This document shows positions 12,701 to 25,049 of a stretch of DNA of 64,000 nucleotides, in pieces. The stretch is taken from assembly GCA_008973525.1 (NCBI GenBank), contig WACJ01000042.1, forward strand, positions 372,001-436,000, written 5' to 3'. The stretch is from Stenopsyche tienmushanensis. Its lineage: Eukaryota > Arthropoda > Insecta > Trichoptera > Stenopsychidae. The notes beneath the pieces were generated by a model. That model worked only from the letters and a program-made list of their open reading frames with translations, was not told the DNA's origin and made no database searches. A program made the position numbers and the translations under genes. Each line of letters starts with the position of its first letter. Within the stretch, counting starts at the first letter, position 1.

Positions 12701-15440
12701 ACTTCAATAATTGTTTCATCCAATTTTAACAATTCATAAAGAGGTGTATTTTTCCCTTGTCAAATTCTAGCTTGGATGTTGTACCCTTAACAATAAGATC
12801 AATTTTATTCCTCATAAATTATGCTAAATAGTAGTGGTAACTTGTCTACCGTGTCTAGACACACATTGCACTCGAAAAGAAGATCATAAAATGCGTGATT
12901 ATTTTCTGGTTCTCCTAATATATATATACACTTATGTGGCTATCGTAGAAGAGAGCTCCGGCCATCGACCAGTTTGCTCCTTCCAGGATCAGACGTTCAG
13001 CGTCCTTGATAGCGTCATTGTCTCGACATAGACCAGCGGTTCTTAAACTTATGTAGTCCACGGATCTCCTCTTGAGCAAGTATTTTTTTCGGACCCTCTC
13101 TTGAACAGTTTTTTTTTGGCAGAGCCCATCCTAACATTTTATGTCGTTGTTGAGACTTAATTTTTCAAACAAACGAACATTTCTATTTCAAATATTGGTA
13201 AAAATAGATCTTTTTATAATGTATTCTGTAAATGTCTTTCTGTAATGGCTGAAAGATGCCCAACTGCGAGACTTTAATGACGAGCCGCTTCCTCGAATAT
13301 CATTCAAGCAAGATATTTTTTACTAGCACGCGGCTTCTTTATTTGCTCCCGTCTGGTCCAATTGGTCCCCACAATCCATTTATTCACAGACATTTATAAA
13401 CATAATTTTTAAGCATAAATCCATGTTTAAAATCATGTTATTATTCTAGGGAGATTTTCGTCAATCCAGAAACTAACGATGTATGGTTAGAAGGAGACAA
13501 AATCAAGCGGCCGAAGTTAGCCGAGACATTGGAGATCATCGCTAAGGAAGGAGTCAACGCTCTCTACAACGGCAGCCTCACGAAAGGATTCCTGGACGAT
13601 ATAAAAAGCTTCAATGGCATCATAACAGAAGAAGACATGAACAACTACAAGTAATTTTGATCCGTAACATAGATCACAATGCTTTCAAGTCAGAAATTAT
13701 ACACGTGTATTAATATTTTTAGACCTACATGGTTGGAACCCCTTAGCATTGATCTCGGCGTCGATCACACAATGCACACAGTACCATTGCCAGGATCTGG
13801 ACATCTGCTCTCGTTGATTTTCAACACCCTGCGCGGATGGACAGTCCCGGAAGATATTGACAGTCTGAAAAAGATGGACATCGATGAAAACAGTGTAGAA
13901 TATTGGCATCGCACTGTTGAAGTTTTTAAATATGCTTATGCCAAGCGAACTGGATTGGGCGATCCTAATTTCTTGCAGTTTGAAAAATTCGAAGAAGTAA
14001 GCATTCAGCATTTTATAAAATAATACGCGCTTGGTATTTATTTGAAAAGAAATGAAGTAGTACAGTTACGTTGTTTATTGCTTCGGGCCACATGTAGCGT
14101 GGGTTGAAGGTCTAGGATCCAAAAGCATGCGGGCACTCGCTCTCGCCTCGAAGATCTCCCCGTTCCCGAGACCCCCGCTTAATTTCGCCAGACCAATATG
14201 CGCCAACATGGTGCATCCCTTATAAACCCAAATGTATCAATAAGATCGGAAAACTGCAATTAGAAATTTTGTTGTAGCTAATATTGCAATGCTTGAATCA
14301 AGTTTCCGCATTACAATTTTAGCCATGTCAATCAAAGCCTTAGCCACTTTGTATCGAAATTAAACGATGTTTATTTAACAATAATTAACGTAAACTACTT
14401 GTAGATAAAAGATCAGCTTTGTGGATGTTTTTAAAATTATATATTTTTTAATTGCCACATGACTTTTGTTATTTTGTATGGCTATAATACGACTTTTTTT
14501 TTTCAAATAGCTTCTCAAAAATATGACATCGATTGAATACGCTCATTACTTGAGGACTTTGATTTCTGACGATAGAACATACGACAACTATGAACATTAT
14601 GGTACACAATTCGGTTTGATAGAAGATCATGGAACTGCTCACGTTTCAGTTTTGGCGCCAAACGGTGATGCGATTGCCGCCACGAGCACCATCAATTTCA
14701 TGTACGTCAATGTCGATCGTATGCTCTGTTACAATGCGGCGATGTATTATTTCTAAACGCGATCTTATCATGCGTACAGTTTTGGTGCATTCATCCGGTC
14801 AATGTCGACGGGCATAATCCTCAACAACGAAATGGATGATTTCTCATTCCCCGACATCACAAACATCTACGACATGCCGCCATCGCCAACAAACTTCCCA
14901 GAACCGGGTAAAACACCGCTGTCGTCCATGACGCCTTCGATCGTTGTGCAAAAAGGACGAGGTGCACGTCTCATTGTCGGTGCTGCCGGAGGAACTAGGA
15001 TCCCAACGCAAGTTGGATTGGTAAGCTAAAACATCAAATTGATATTGTCCATGTATTATTTAAAGTCTTGATCGAAAATGAATGTATTCTCAGGTCACTC
15101 TCAGGCATTTATTCTCCGGCGAGTCGCTGAAGAGCGCGATAGATTCGCCAAGAATCCATCATCAGCTGTTCCCCATGCAAATTCAACATGAATACGATTT
15201 CGATGCGGTAAATTTCCCCATTGCATGATTAATATGCCGTCGATTTATTTGTGCGTAATTGAAATGATGAAATCTCCACAGAAAATACTGGATGAGCTCC
15301 GTGCCATTGGACATCGAACTTCTATTGTCGGTGGAACTTCAGGTTTTGCATCTATAACTGGAATTGCCGTTAACCGAGAAACTGGTAACATCGAAGCAGA
15401 ATATGACCATCGACGCTTGGGCAGTGCAGATGGTTTTTAA
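9772..15440 (+). CDS. GGT1-like: Gamma-glutamyltranspeptidase, second tandem copy (5' exon missing)
   Basis: Exons: 9772-9969, 11122-11342, 11423-11615, 13450-13650, 13723-13996, 14511-14701, 14780-15020, 15094-15207, 15282-15440. The last eight match the upstream copy in length and phase base for base, so the pair arose by duplication. The first exon encodes a membrane anchor (LISLAITIFIIILVITLVLT). Family motifs are present: NGSAADAAIATLFC, DAREVAP, YNGSL, PLPGSG, DHGTAH with catalytic Thr at 14634-14636, NNEMDDFSFP and GAAGGTRIPT. The gene should act on extracellular glutathione and its conjugates. Introns 1, 3 and 5 (1152, 1834 and 514 bases) are enlarged by repeats. Exons look GC-richer than those of the upstream copy. 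The start codon was not identified and no lesion is seen. Confidence 0.95.
10045..10085 (+). repeat. Short repeat shared by two introns of the second GGT gene
   Basis: The block CAGACCAATACGCGCCAACA and the following TGGTGCATCC recur almost unchanged at 14188-14219. The two lie in different introns of the same gene, which suggests fragments of one mobile element. Confidence 0.6.
10610..10915 (+). repeat. Dispersed repeat family B, copy 1
   Basis: About 306 bases starting TTGCTGGATGAATGGATGGG and ending near GGAAGATGTCGCTGTTAAC. It is strongly similar along its whole length to 12361-12661. It includes a (GA)n run, a GC-rich block (CCAAGGCTAACCGA, CCCAACCGGCAACGGTGCAC) and GAGATGGCGCTGTTAAAATA. 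Both copies lie in introns of the second GGT gene. The type is unknown; no reverse transcriptase or transposase is encoded. Confidence 0.82.
11911..12135. mobile_element. Possible DNA-transposon fragment with pogo-like terminus
   Basis: The segment opens CAGTCAATCCCTCTATAGCG, which has the look of a Tigger/pogo-type inverted end, and contains several TATAG-centred repeats (GCTATAGAAAG, GCTATAGGAAAA, GCTATAGGAGG). No matching opposite end was found, so the assignment is weak. Confidence 0.3.
12361..12661 (+). repeat. Dispersed repeat family B, copy 2
   Basis: Second copy of the element at 10610-10915, in the same orientation and in intron 3 of the second GGT gene. A GC-rich stretch (GCGGGGGCGCTCTCGGGG) lies just before it at about 12250 and is absent from the first copy. 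Confidence 0.82.
14095..14220. repeat. GC-rich inserted segment in GGT intron 5
   Basis: It opens TGTAGCGTGGG, as does 9443, and ends with the CCAGACCAATATGCGCCAACATGG-type block also seen at 10050. These links suggest that 9443, 10050 and 14095 derive from one element family. No coding sequence is visible. Confidence 0.5.
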
Positions 15441-16975
15441 CACTAGGAGTACTATGTCTTATAACCGGTTATCATAATCTAAATTGTGAAGTTATAGCAT
15501 TATCTCATATAATATTAAATATTTTTTTTTAAATCAAATTTTCTTTCTCTTCCGATAAGGATAAAGTCTTGTTATCTATGCTGTGGTATATATATAATAT
15601 TATGATTTATCACGATCGAGCGAAACATTTATTTTAGTTCTTATTATCGACTTTTTGCATATTTCTTCAAGAACTGTTGTATTAGACGCCTTTAGGTACC
15701 GAAGATGAAGAGTTTTATATAAAATCACAACCAAATAGCTTCTCTTGTCTGATTTTAAAAAAGTAATTCGTACTTATAAACTACGAAACTAAGACCATTA
15801 ATTCAGGAAGATTGCTAAGAAATGATATTTTCCATCAAGTAAGTGCATTATATCATTAGAAGACATAAGGAGATTAGGACTTTGAAGGACAGGAAAAGAC
15901 CGGACCGCCCAAAATCTATTACGGATGCCAAAAATAACTTATTTTATTATCGTCCAAATCGACACCTTACACTATGAAACTAATATAAGGTGTAATTGGC
16001 CATTGGACAATGTCTTACGGATGGAATTTGAAATATTTGACTAAAAAAAAATAGTTTTTGTCACTGAACTAAATAGAAATGTGCTTCAGAAGTGCATGTA
16101 ATGCTTTCAATTAAATACGCTGTTGAAAATGTAATGCTGTGAAGTTGCTTTGGAGGATGTAATAAATAAATACTTCAAGATAATGCAGTACCTACAAGTC
16201 TTCGAATGTAAAATACACATTCCTTAACAACATATTTCAAAACTGACATTTTTTTAATACAGAAATAACGATTAGGTATATAAAAATAATGAATTTCTAG
16301 ACTTTTAAATATCCATTTAAATAATTTTGTAACATTTTCTACAAAGCCAATTTTTGTTTCAATTGGTGTTTATGCAATTTAAATCAGAAAAGTTAGATGT
16401 CAATAACGATTTTAACATTAATTTAAGATTTACAAATCTGTCTTTTTGTCTACAAGTAGTTTACGTTAATTGTTGTTAAATAAACGTCGTCTATGTTCAA
16501 TACAAAGTGGCTAGGACTTCGATAGACGTGGCTTAAGTTGTAGCGCGGGAACTTGTATGAAGTATTGCAACTTTCAAACAATTGCAATATTACGTTCATT
16601 TAATATTTATTATAAGCAGCTTCAACATAAATTCAGTCTTGTAACAACATAATCGCGGTTGACTACCGTTTTGTTTACAGCTTACTCTTGATTATCCGTT
16701 TTTTTTATATTTTTTTGATACTCGGATAATAAGACAATTCCCGAATAGTGTTGGGGTGTTATATACAAAGCTATAAGGATGATGCTTGTATATTATCTAC
16801 CAAAACAAACGCTTGTTTTAATCAGTGTAATATTTTAATTACCTTGGTTTTCAAAACAACCGAGCAAGAATTTAAGAAATCTTGTTATACGAGGCAGAAA
16901 TCACAATGAGAGTACGATTGTAACAATGGACCCGGGATGATAAGAGCTTGATTACTAAAACTAACCTGTATGGTG

Positions 16976-17086
16976 GGATGATCGCGTATTTGCGAGCGAA
17001 TTCCAGGGATTCAGAAAGAGCACTCTTATACGTTTACTTTCTTCTTTCTAAATCACTGGAATTCACTCGCAAATATGCGATCATCC
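16976..17086. repeat. Fold-back element with arms of about 43 bp
   Basis: The left arm, GGATGATCGCGTATTTGCGA through GAATTCCAGGGATTCAGAAAG, is matched by the complement of CTTTCTAAATCACTGGAATTC through CGCAAATATGCGATCATCC, with only a few mismatches. The loop is short. It looks like a miniature inverted-repeat element. A hairpin RNA is possible only if it is transcribed. Confidence 0.8.
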
Positions 17087-17703
17087 TAGCATGGTAAAAA
17101 AAATACTTCTATTTTTACAACTAAAGTCAATGAAGTTGTCTGGCCAGATCCAAATTTTTTTTCATAGAATGTGTATAAGAAATCACGCTTTTCGACATAT
17201 TCCATAAGGAATTTTTAATCCTTTTCACTCTATAAAATATAGTTGGTGATTTAAGATATTAATTATTTAAAGTTAAAAAGAAAAATCCATGCATAACATG
17301 GGATCACTTTATTTTAAGCTTAGAAATAAATTATATTTAAAAAAATTATAATAATGCATTTTTTTTAGTAACATATAATATCGTCTATGTCTACCTTTAA
17401 TTTTATAGACATATTGGCGTATAGTTTTTAAGAGTTTTGCAAATTGACGCGTTTTTTAAAGTGGCAATTAAAAAGATAATTTTTATCACTGGCAACACTG
17501 AGAGTGACATTAGTTTGTTGTTGGCAGCGCGCGAAGTTTGTGTGTGCGTGCGGTGATTTACTCTTTGTTGATGAAAATTCGTTACATTATTAACTACGAC
17601 CATATTACGTTAGTATTTTAGAATAATATTTTTTTTATTTTGTGTACATTTTCTCAATTTGACACTTCAAATTTAATTTTTTTGAATATTTAATGCATTA
17701 ATA

Positions 17704-17753
17704 TCGAATCTAAAAATGCATATTAATTGTAAGATATGCATTTTTAGATTCGA
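17704..17753. repeat. Perfect 20-bp inverted repeat with 10-base spacer
   Basis: TCGAATCTAAAAATGCATAT is followed 10 bases later by its exact complement. The stem is too short and too perfect for a typical animal pre-miRNA, so I list it as a repeat. Confidence 0.8.
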
Positions 17754-18939
17754 CATAAAGTACTCGATTCACTTTAATTTTTTATTTCTACACTTTTATT
17801 AATATCTACAATTATATTATCATATCAATCTTGATTATTTTAAATGGGAATTATTAAATATATGATTGCAATATTAAGAAAATAATTTTTACATCAAATG
17901 GATTTTTTCACCTTTATCTGAAACATTCCCACTGCATATGATTCATATTAAAATAGAAATAATGCTACAAAGTAAAATAATTTGAAATTTAAACGCATAT
18001 AGTATAGAATGTAAACGTTCCGAAATAAAACTCTCTGTCAGCATAAATTTTATCATCAGAACGTCCATTATAAATGCATGCCGTGTGTGCTAAAATGCGT
18101 TCTATAAATAATACTCATGCAATATGCTTATTGGATAGAAATACGACACCTGAATTTGATTCCTGTTTATGTTAGTTGTATTTAAAGACGCCGTTGTCTT
18201 GGAGTTTCTTAACGGAATATGCTGTGTATGGCAAATCGAATGCTTACATTCAATTTGCATTGTTTAAAATAATGTTTTCATGTGTAATAATGGGAAACTC
18301 CGGATAAGCTAGTAAGACTGTCGAGGATGTGTGTTTCCAGTTCAGTATAATATGTTCCAACGGCGCCCTGTCGGACTGTAGATTAACCTGATACAAACTT
18401 GCAGATCTTTGCTAAATCAAATCCAAAAGCTTTGGCAATGCTTATCTATCGAAGGAGCTGCTGCTACTTTCAGAATGTATATCCAAAATGTATATATTTG
18501 ATACAGGAGCTCAAATACTTAGGATCCATCCATAATCGGTGGTGGTTTACTTGGGTTTAAAAAGATATGACTCTGAGATGAGTTCAATTGAGAGATCAGG
18601 AACATGTACGGCAAAGTATCTATCACCAGCTTTTCAAAACATTACTCGGCAGGATGGAGAAAATTTATAAAAACTAATGATGTTGCTGAAGTGTATCAGG
18701 GAAGAGAGGAAAGGACGTGGTTCGAAAATAAAAAAAATCTACATAGTCATAGTCACGATCATCAGTCACGAGGAAACGAAAAGAAAGAAACTAACTACAA
18801 CGTGGTATCGAATAGTAGTCGAATTTATAAATGAGTTGCGAAATCATATTTATTTTAATCCATATTATCATGCTCAAACTATAACTCGGACACTTATATA
18901 TGGTCTTGTCTAATTTAATTAATACTTTCAGTATTTAAT

Positions 18940-19560
18940 TTTTCAGAAATTGAAAATCTTCCCAAGAAAGGATATAAGTTCTCGGTGCAAACGTTCAACA
19001 AAGTACTCAGAATGAGTTTCTTTCCCCCGCAATGGAATGTAGTTGAAGATATTCTGATGCCTAAGCCCGGTAAAAATATACACAATGCCAAATCACAGTA
19101 TAGACCGTTATTAATTAATATCCAATTATCAATTTGGACTCCACCAACAATATGCGACTATGAATTCACAAGGACTTGGAAGACAAAACATATTGTCCCA
19201 CACTGCATGACATAAAATCCGGTGTCCCCCAGACAGTGTACTTGATCCAGTACTATACACAGCCAACAACATAACAACCGCCACCTTCGTGGACGACAAA
19301 GCACTTCTAATCTCGCTTTACGACCCTGCAACAGCTTCTCAACTACTCAAGCGTGACCTCAATAATATCCAAAAATTACTTAAGAAGTGACGCATAAAGG
19401 ATAAAGAAAACAGTGAAACAGGAGATCAAAGACTAAATACACACCCCAAACTTCTGGTTGAAGAGCTAACCATTCAAATCTTCAAGACGCGTATTCTGAA
19501 TAGATATATAGTTCATGAACTAGAAAAAAGATTCAAACGTATGAATATAAGGTCCTCATT
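18940..19560 (+). pseudogene. Dead Jockey-like LINE reverse-transcriptase fragment
   Basis: One frame reads LPKKGYKFSVQTFNKVLRMS then FFPPQWNVVEDILMPKPGK and SQYRPLLI. This matches the fingers region of Jockey-clade reverse transcriptases (FFP..W, PKPGK, YRPI). From about 19210, in another frame, come GVPQ, SVLDPVLYTANNI and ATFVDDKALLIS. These correspond to the GVPQGS and F-DD catalytic motifs, here FVDD. Frame changes and stops separate the blocks and the palm region between them is deleted, so the copy is dead. Confidence 0.8.
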
Positions 19561-19759
19561 ATTGAATGAAGACTAAATATTCCTCCGAAGATAGATTGTT
19601 CATATATATTTCTTGGTACATATTATAAATATGAAATTCTAAATTCTGATAAAAAAATTAGATCTCTTACAAAAATATTTTTATATTGCTGGATCATTGT
19701 CGCTAAATCTTTCTATTTTGTTATATGTAATTTATACGATTATTATTTTATGTTTTCAG

Positions 19760-21629
19760 GTATACTCACTTCAGGGAGTGAAATTAAACATTTAAATTCA
19801 TACAAAGTGCACATGTTTAAGAGCAAATTAATAGTCGAAACTAATGAAAGACGACCATTGGATAAATATTGGTGCGTTATAATTATTATATTATTTTTAT
19901 GCTATGAAAAATTAACTGTATTATTATCGTCTTTTGAAATTTACCATATTATATTTGTTGTTCAAGGTCTACAATGGAAGAGCAGCGCAATAGTCTATTT
20001 AACAATTCAACATTTAGACAATTACCACCGCAATCTTCTTGCAATTCGGTAAAAAACAATACTATGATGAACAAATCACAAGCCAACGATTTATCAAAAA
20101 GGTTATCGATCGCAGTAAATAATTTAAAAAAGAAATATATGAAGCCAATAGAAAACTTTTCAAGCTTAAAAATATACGAGTCAGATTTTGAAAACGGGAA
20201 AACGTTCAATAAAAACAATGCGTCATCGCCCATCACGTCTAAGAAATTAAAAATGAGAGCGCCAACGTTTGAATATAATAATTATAACAGTAATTGCGTC
20301 GACAGTGAATCTTTATATGCAGTAAAACCCTTTTCTTGCAACAGCGATAGTGATACTACCATATTAAAACAAAAAGTATTAAAAATGACTATCCAGAAAA
20401 CACCTAATAATTCAAAAGAAATTGACGAAGAATTGAAACGGGAATTCGCTATACGTATGATGAATTACTACTTTTGGAAATTCTATTTGAATATTACAAT
20501 TTTTGCCGCAGTATCACTTCACTCTTACAAAGACATAGAAATGAAAAGATGGTCTTGTAACCAGCAAATTAACGACGAAGCCATTAGGAGTAGTTTGCAA
20601 ATTTTTTTAAGAAAAGCCGGTCGCAACTCTTCCAACGATCAATGGATGAGGCAAACGCTCCCATCGCAAGTTAAGAAGCTCATTCTGTCCACGATTCCAG
20701 ATCACGTCATCAATAAAACCTTATTGCATGAAATGGAAAAGCTTATTGCGTATGAGATAAACATTTATTCAAAAGTTGATGAAGACAAATACCTCGAATC
20801 GTCCGATACTGATAACAGTGTATCGAGGAAAATGATAAAAATGAGAAAATTACATAAGAAAAGAAATAAAAAGTCCAAAAAAACTACTGATAAAGCTCAA
20901 CTTTCGAGTCCTTCAAACGCAGCGCAGAATAGAAATCCGCCAAATGAAATCATTCCGAATGAACACGCAAGAAGCTGTGTGATAATTGAAGCCGATCAAC
21001 GCAATCATGTTAACGCTCTACCCGCTCAATTGACAAAATTAAAAGATATTACAATTAAAAAGGTGCATAATAACAAACCGATGGTGAAGATACCCGACGA
21101 CGCTTTAATTAAATACAATACAATTGATTTAAATTCCAGTGATGATTTTATGAGTGATTCAGAATGCAAATTTAACAAACTAAATGAAAATATCACCGTA
21201 AACTATAGTCCGTGCAATCAAACTTTGAACGTTGGAAATTCTAACCGGACATCTCATAACAAGCCTATAATCATCAGCAATCAATCGGTGAACTTTCCAA
21301 TCAAACCGTTTTTAATGAAAATTAAAAATCCGAGGATCAAATGCAATTATAAGAACTCACACGATAAACAGAAGTGCGTAAACAATCAAACGGTCAAAAA
21401 TTTTAGAAAATTCTTCTTGATAGACGATCAATCGACGCCTTTGAATCATACATTAAAAAATATAAATCCGTCCGATTCAAATAAAATGAATGCGTACGTT
21501 TTGTCCAAAGAAACACAGCATCCCGCGCTTTTTACATCGCTGCAAAATTATCGCGTTTGTAACCTTAACAACGCAAAAATTACTAATACGTCCGTTTGTA
21601 AAAATCTCGCATGTCAATGCTCTCGATAA
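19760..21629 (+). CDS. Unrecognised basic, low-complexity protein, two visible exons
   Basis: Exons 19760-19871 and 19967-21629 join through a GT-AG intron (TATTG/gtgcgt, ttcaag/G) in one frame. The first ATG in exon 1 is at 19813, giving 573 residues. An upstream exon is possible because exon 1 begins at a good acceptor. An uninterrupted frame of 1.66 kb in such AT-rich DNA is strong evidence of coding. The protein is rich in Asn, Lys and Ser. A denser, perhaps folded block (REFAIRMMNYYFWKFYLNIT through MEKLIAYEINIY) lies near residues 170-285, followed by a Lys/Arg cluster (RKLHKKRNKKSKK) that could act as a nuclear signal. I recognise no family. Insect-restricted or fast-evolving proteins often look like this. 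No AATAAA lies between the stop and the Helitron that starts 37 bases on. Confidence 0.8.
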
Positions 21630-21666
21630 AATCAGCGTCGTTTTAAAATTATTGCATTGTAAATTA

Positions 21667-22084
21667 TCTTACATATGAAAATTAATCTTTGTTCGTATGT
21701 AATGCACTGCCATACCGTTCATCAGACTGCGATAAAATTTCGTCCAGTTATTGTCAAGGATTGCGCGAGTAACATAGACATAGTCTAATATACAAAAATA
21801 AAAAATTGTTTGTTCGTATTTTATGCGCTGCCATACCGTTCATTCGATTGCGATAAAACTTTGCCAACTTATTGTTTGTACTTTCTCAAATAATATAGAT
21901 ATAGTAAAATTAGCTTACAGTAGATCTTATATATAAAAATCAATGTTTGTATGTTTGTTCATATTTATAATAAAACCAACAAAATAAAATAAATATCATA
22001 CTTTTCCCTTGTATATCATTCAAGTTTCAAACGATATTTTTAGAATTATTACTTCTGTGACAGCAACGTGCCGGATACTAGCTA
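21667..22084 (+). mobile_element. Short non-autonomous Helitron, copy 1
   Basis: It starts TCTTACATATGAAAATTAAT and ends GCAACGTGCCGGATACTAGCTA. It aligns along its length with 36786-37205. The 5' TC, the GCGCCGGGTA-type 3' stem and the terminal CTA- are the hallmarks of insect Helitrons, and there are no inverted ends. It contains two copies of a unit around TGCGCTGCCATACCGTTCAT. AATAAA at 21798-21803 is the first such signal after the gene ending at 21629. Confidence 0.85.
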
Positions 22085-25049
22085 CTAATAAATAAAACAT
22101 GATTTGTATACAATACATATATCAAATAAATAAATACTGTCCATATTATTAGTGTTTTTTATAAATAAAAACCAAAACCTGATGATTCCTCGCATTTCAT
22201 TCATTCAATCAACGCCATCACGTCACCCAATACCATCAGATACTAAACATTAATTCATAAATCTACGTCGTTAATATTTTTTTAGGTTGTTTTGGATTTT
22301 ATTATATGACTTTGGTCTGCATTGAATATATATGGAATACAACGGATCTTATGATAATGTTTCAGGCTCAAATTTAAATTGAGCGAGAACATTTTAACTT
22401 CAAATTAGCGCGATCAGATATATTAATATTATTGATTGATCGCCTCGATCCGGGCTTATAAATGATAACGTCAGGTGGCTGGGTTGTATATGAATAACTA
22501 GATTTGCAACAATGATCAAAATCCTTTCCTCATAAATCCCATCCTAACTTTAACAAACGTGGAAATCGAATAGAAAACCACTGCACGAAGAATCAGCCTC
22601 ATATGGAGATCGTCGACGTCTGATGACTGATATACTCTAAGAATTTACACTTTTGAACATAACAATAACAAAGTACCATCGTCTTTTACGAGCGATGTAT
22701 CCAAACAATTGTTTCTATTTTTACCGACGAGTTGGAGCATCTGATCGTCCACGGGAATCTCAGCATGCGTCTCCAGCAGTACATTAAGAATGCGTTTATA
22801 CGTTACGTTTGCTCTCATTATCCATATTTCGACTCCATAAATGTATATAAATGAGAATATGAGAGACTTGACTGAAATCATTTTAATTGCATATATTTTT
22901 CCAGTCTATATTCAGCTGAAACATAGCATTTTTACTTCCAGAATCCGCAATGTAAGATCCAAGATAAATTAAATCATACACTGTGTACTTGCTCTGTTCA
23001 TCATAATATTAGTCTTTAGATTCGTTTATCTCAAGACCCATATTTGAGCTGATGGCTCGTATTCGTCAGAGAAGAGCTCCAATCATCCAGGACTTTCATC
23101 GTTATGGATTCTTAATATATTTTGAAGAGATCCGGAGAGAGGATGCAGTCCTATCTGACACTCTTTTATGTTTAAAACACCCGTTTCCCTCATCCCTTAT
23201 TTCCCCCCATTTAACGCAGTCCATCAATGTGATCTATTAATATTATTCTAAAGTAATGCAACTTGATATAATTTTTATTCACGAGTAAATATTTTCTTTT
23301 ATGACACACATGTAATATCAGATCCAGAATCATGTATGACATGAAAGTTTACTTAATCATTTGTAAATCTAATATTGGCGCTGATATCACCGAATTAGCA
23401 CAACTATGTCAAGGATAATTAGTCTCGATTAAGCGTTTCTCTCACCTGAATAAATGTTATTATTCAAACTAATGAATCGTTCTTAGTGTTTGACAAGGTA
23501 AATTGATGATCTCTGTAATTTATTGAATAATGCAAATTTCCTATTGTTGTATCAAATGACTAGTCGACTGTTTGCTTTATTTGTCATATGTTGTTTTGTT
23601 TGAAATTTTTGCCAAGTTTATTTGAATTTATGTGATCACCAATATCAAAAATATCCGTATTAAATGTAAGCTACGCCAGTAGTGGCGTCCTCGACAGAAG
23701 GGAATTATTTAATGTTTATAACTAATTATATAATCTGAGCATTTATTCCATTCCCGCTGATTTAGATAATTCTAAACGAGTCTTCCAAGGCAACGGACCT
23801 ACAATTATCCTTGCGTCTGATTATGTGTAGTAATTTATCATGCGGTAGAATAATGTTTGTTGCATTTGAAACAATTTTGTTTTCAAGGAAAATCTGAAAT
23901 CACCCGATGAAAATTTCAGGAAATGAATTATAATATACCGACACATCCTCTATGTTTATTAGACGTTACATCTTCTTAGTATAATCTATTTTTTTGTAAT
24001 AAAAACGAGATGCAATATTCTTAACTATAATTACATAACATAATCATTCCATTATGTATACTCGACTAAAGAAAATTTCTTTTTTATATCATGTATTTGT
24101 TAATATTCAATTGAGATATATGCTGGAAAATAATCAATCTACCCAAGATAAAATGTAGAAATTGACTAATTAACGATTCGTTGGAAACTTTACATCGCTC
24201 TCTTACTTTTTGAGATTTATGCGAAACAAACAATTTTTTTATAAATATTAAATGTACCACAAACACTAATGAAATGCTTTCAGACTTAATATTTGCTTCT
24301 TTGTGCATATATATAGAATTTAATACACAATTTTCGACGCTCGTCTACTACTTATTGAGCATAGTAAGCCAAATTACAATAAAAATACGGTTGACATTCA
24401 CACTCCACAATCGATTGGTTCCGCTAAAGCGCCAAAAAGTAGAAAACATCATATTGTATGGGTCTTGCATTTCAAATCGCATTTTCCTTCATTAAAAAAC
24501 GGTCACGCTAAAATTAAGCCGTGTATAAGGTCACCGTCGGACTGAGTTTTATTTCTTGAAAACAACAACTATCACAACAACCCGATTGCAATACAAAATA
24601 TATATTATATAAATATATTGATAAACGTGAATGTTATTTAATTAACGAATCCCGACGTGTTATTGTTTGCAAGCTCATATCATTGAATTTGAACAAAATA
24701 TTTATACATTCTATTAGGATTGACACTTACAGGATCATAAAATACAAGATTTTATGAACATGTGAAAGCAAATATGACTTGAAAGAGAAGAAGCATTAAA
24801 TACACAAGCAAGTGAGATTTTACCGAGCATGTTTGAACGGGAAATCCACCAATAATTCCAGACAACGAGCAACTACGAGATGATAATGTAGTTATCTACT
24901 TATATTTTTAAATAAGGATTATACATTTGGATTATTTTGGGAGTCAATGTGATGATTGTAAATATGTTATAATAAGCTAGGATTCATAGAATATATTCAT
25001 ATCACATAGAATTAATGTTGTGTGATGTGTAGCGCCGTTTTGTTGTACA
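22085..25049. other. AT-rich intergenic DNA with few identifiable features
   Basis: A minus-strand frame at 22645-22881 contains YGVEIWIMRANVTYKR, which faintly resembles the C-terminal part of LINE reverse transcriptases. Otherwise I see no exon, structured RNA or repeat family member. Confidence 0.4.

Larger units (their letters stand above)
15441..18939. other. Gene-poor AT-rich stretch with small hairpin elements
   Basis: No exon is recognised. It contains two clear inverted repeats (16976-17086 and 17704-17753) and a pogo-like fragment near 16675 (CTCTTGATTATCCG). The stretch 18604-18900 has short open frames of no recognised family. Confidence 0.5.

Noticed and set aside
13033..13110. 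Possible hAT terminus (CAGCGGTTCTTAAAC, then GTAGTCCACGGATCTCC)
   Set aside because: The opening resembles hAT ends, but no matching right end or target duplication was found.
18604..18913. Two overlapping 76-78 codon frames before the LINE remnant
   Set aside because: Composition is ordinary and no LINE or host protein motif was found, so they were left unannotated.
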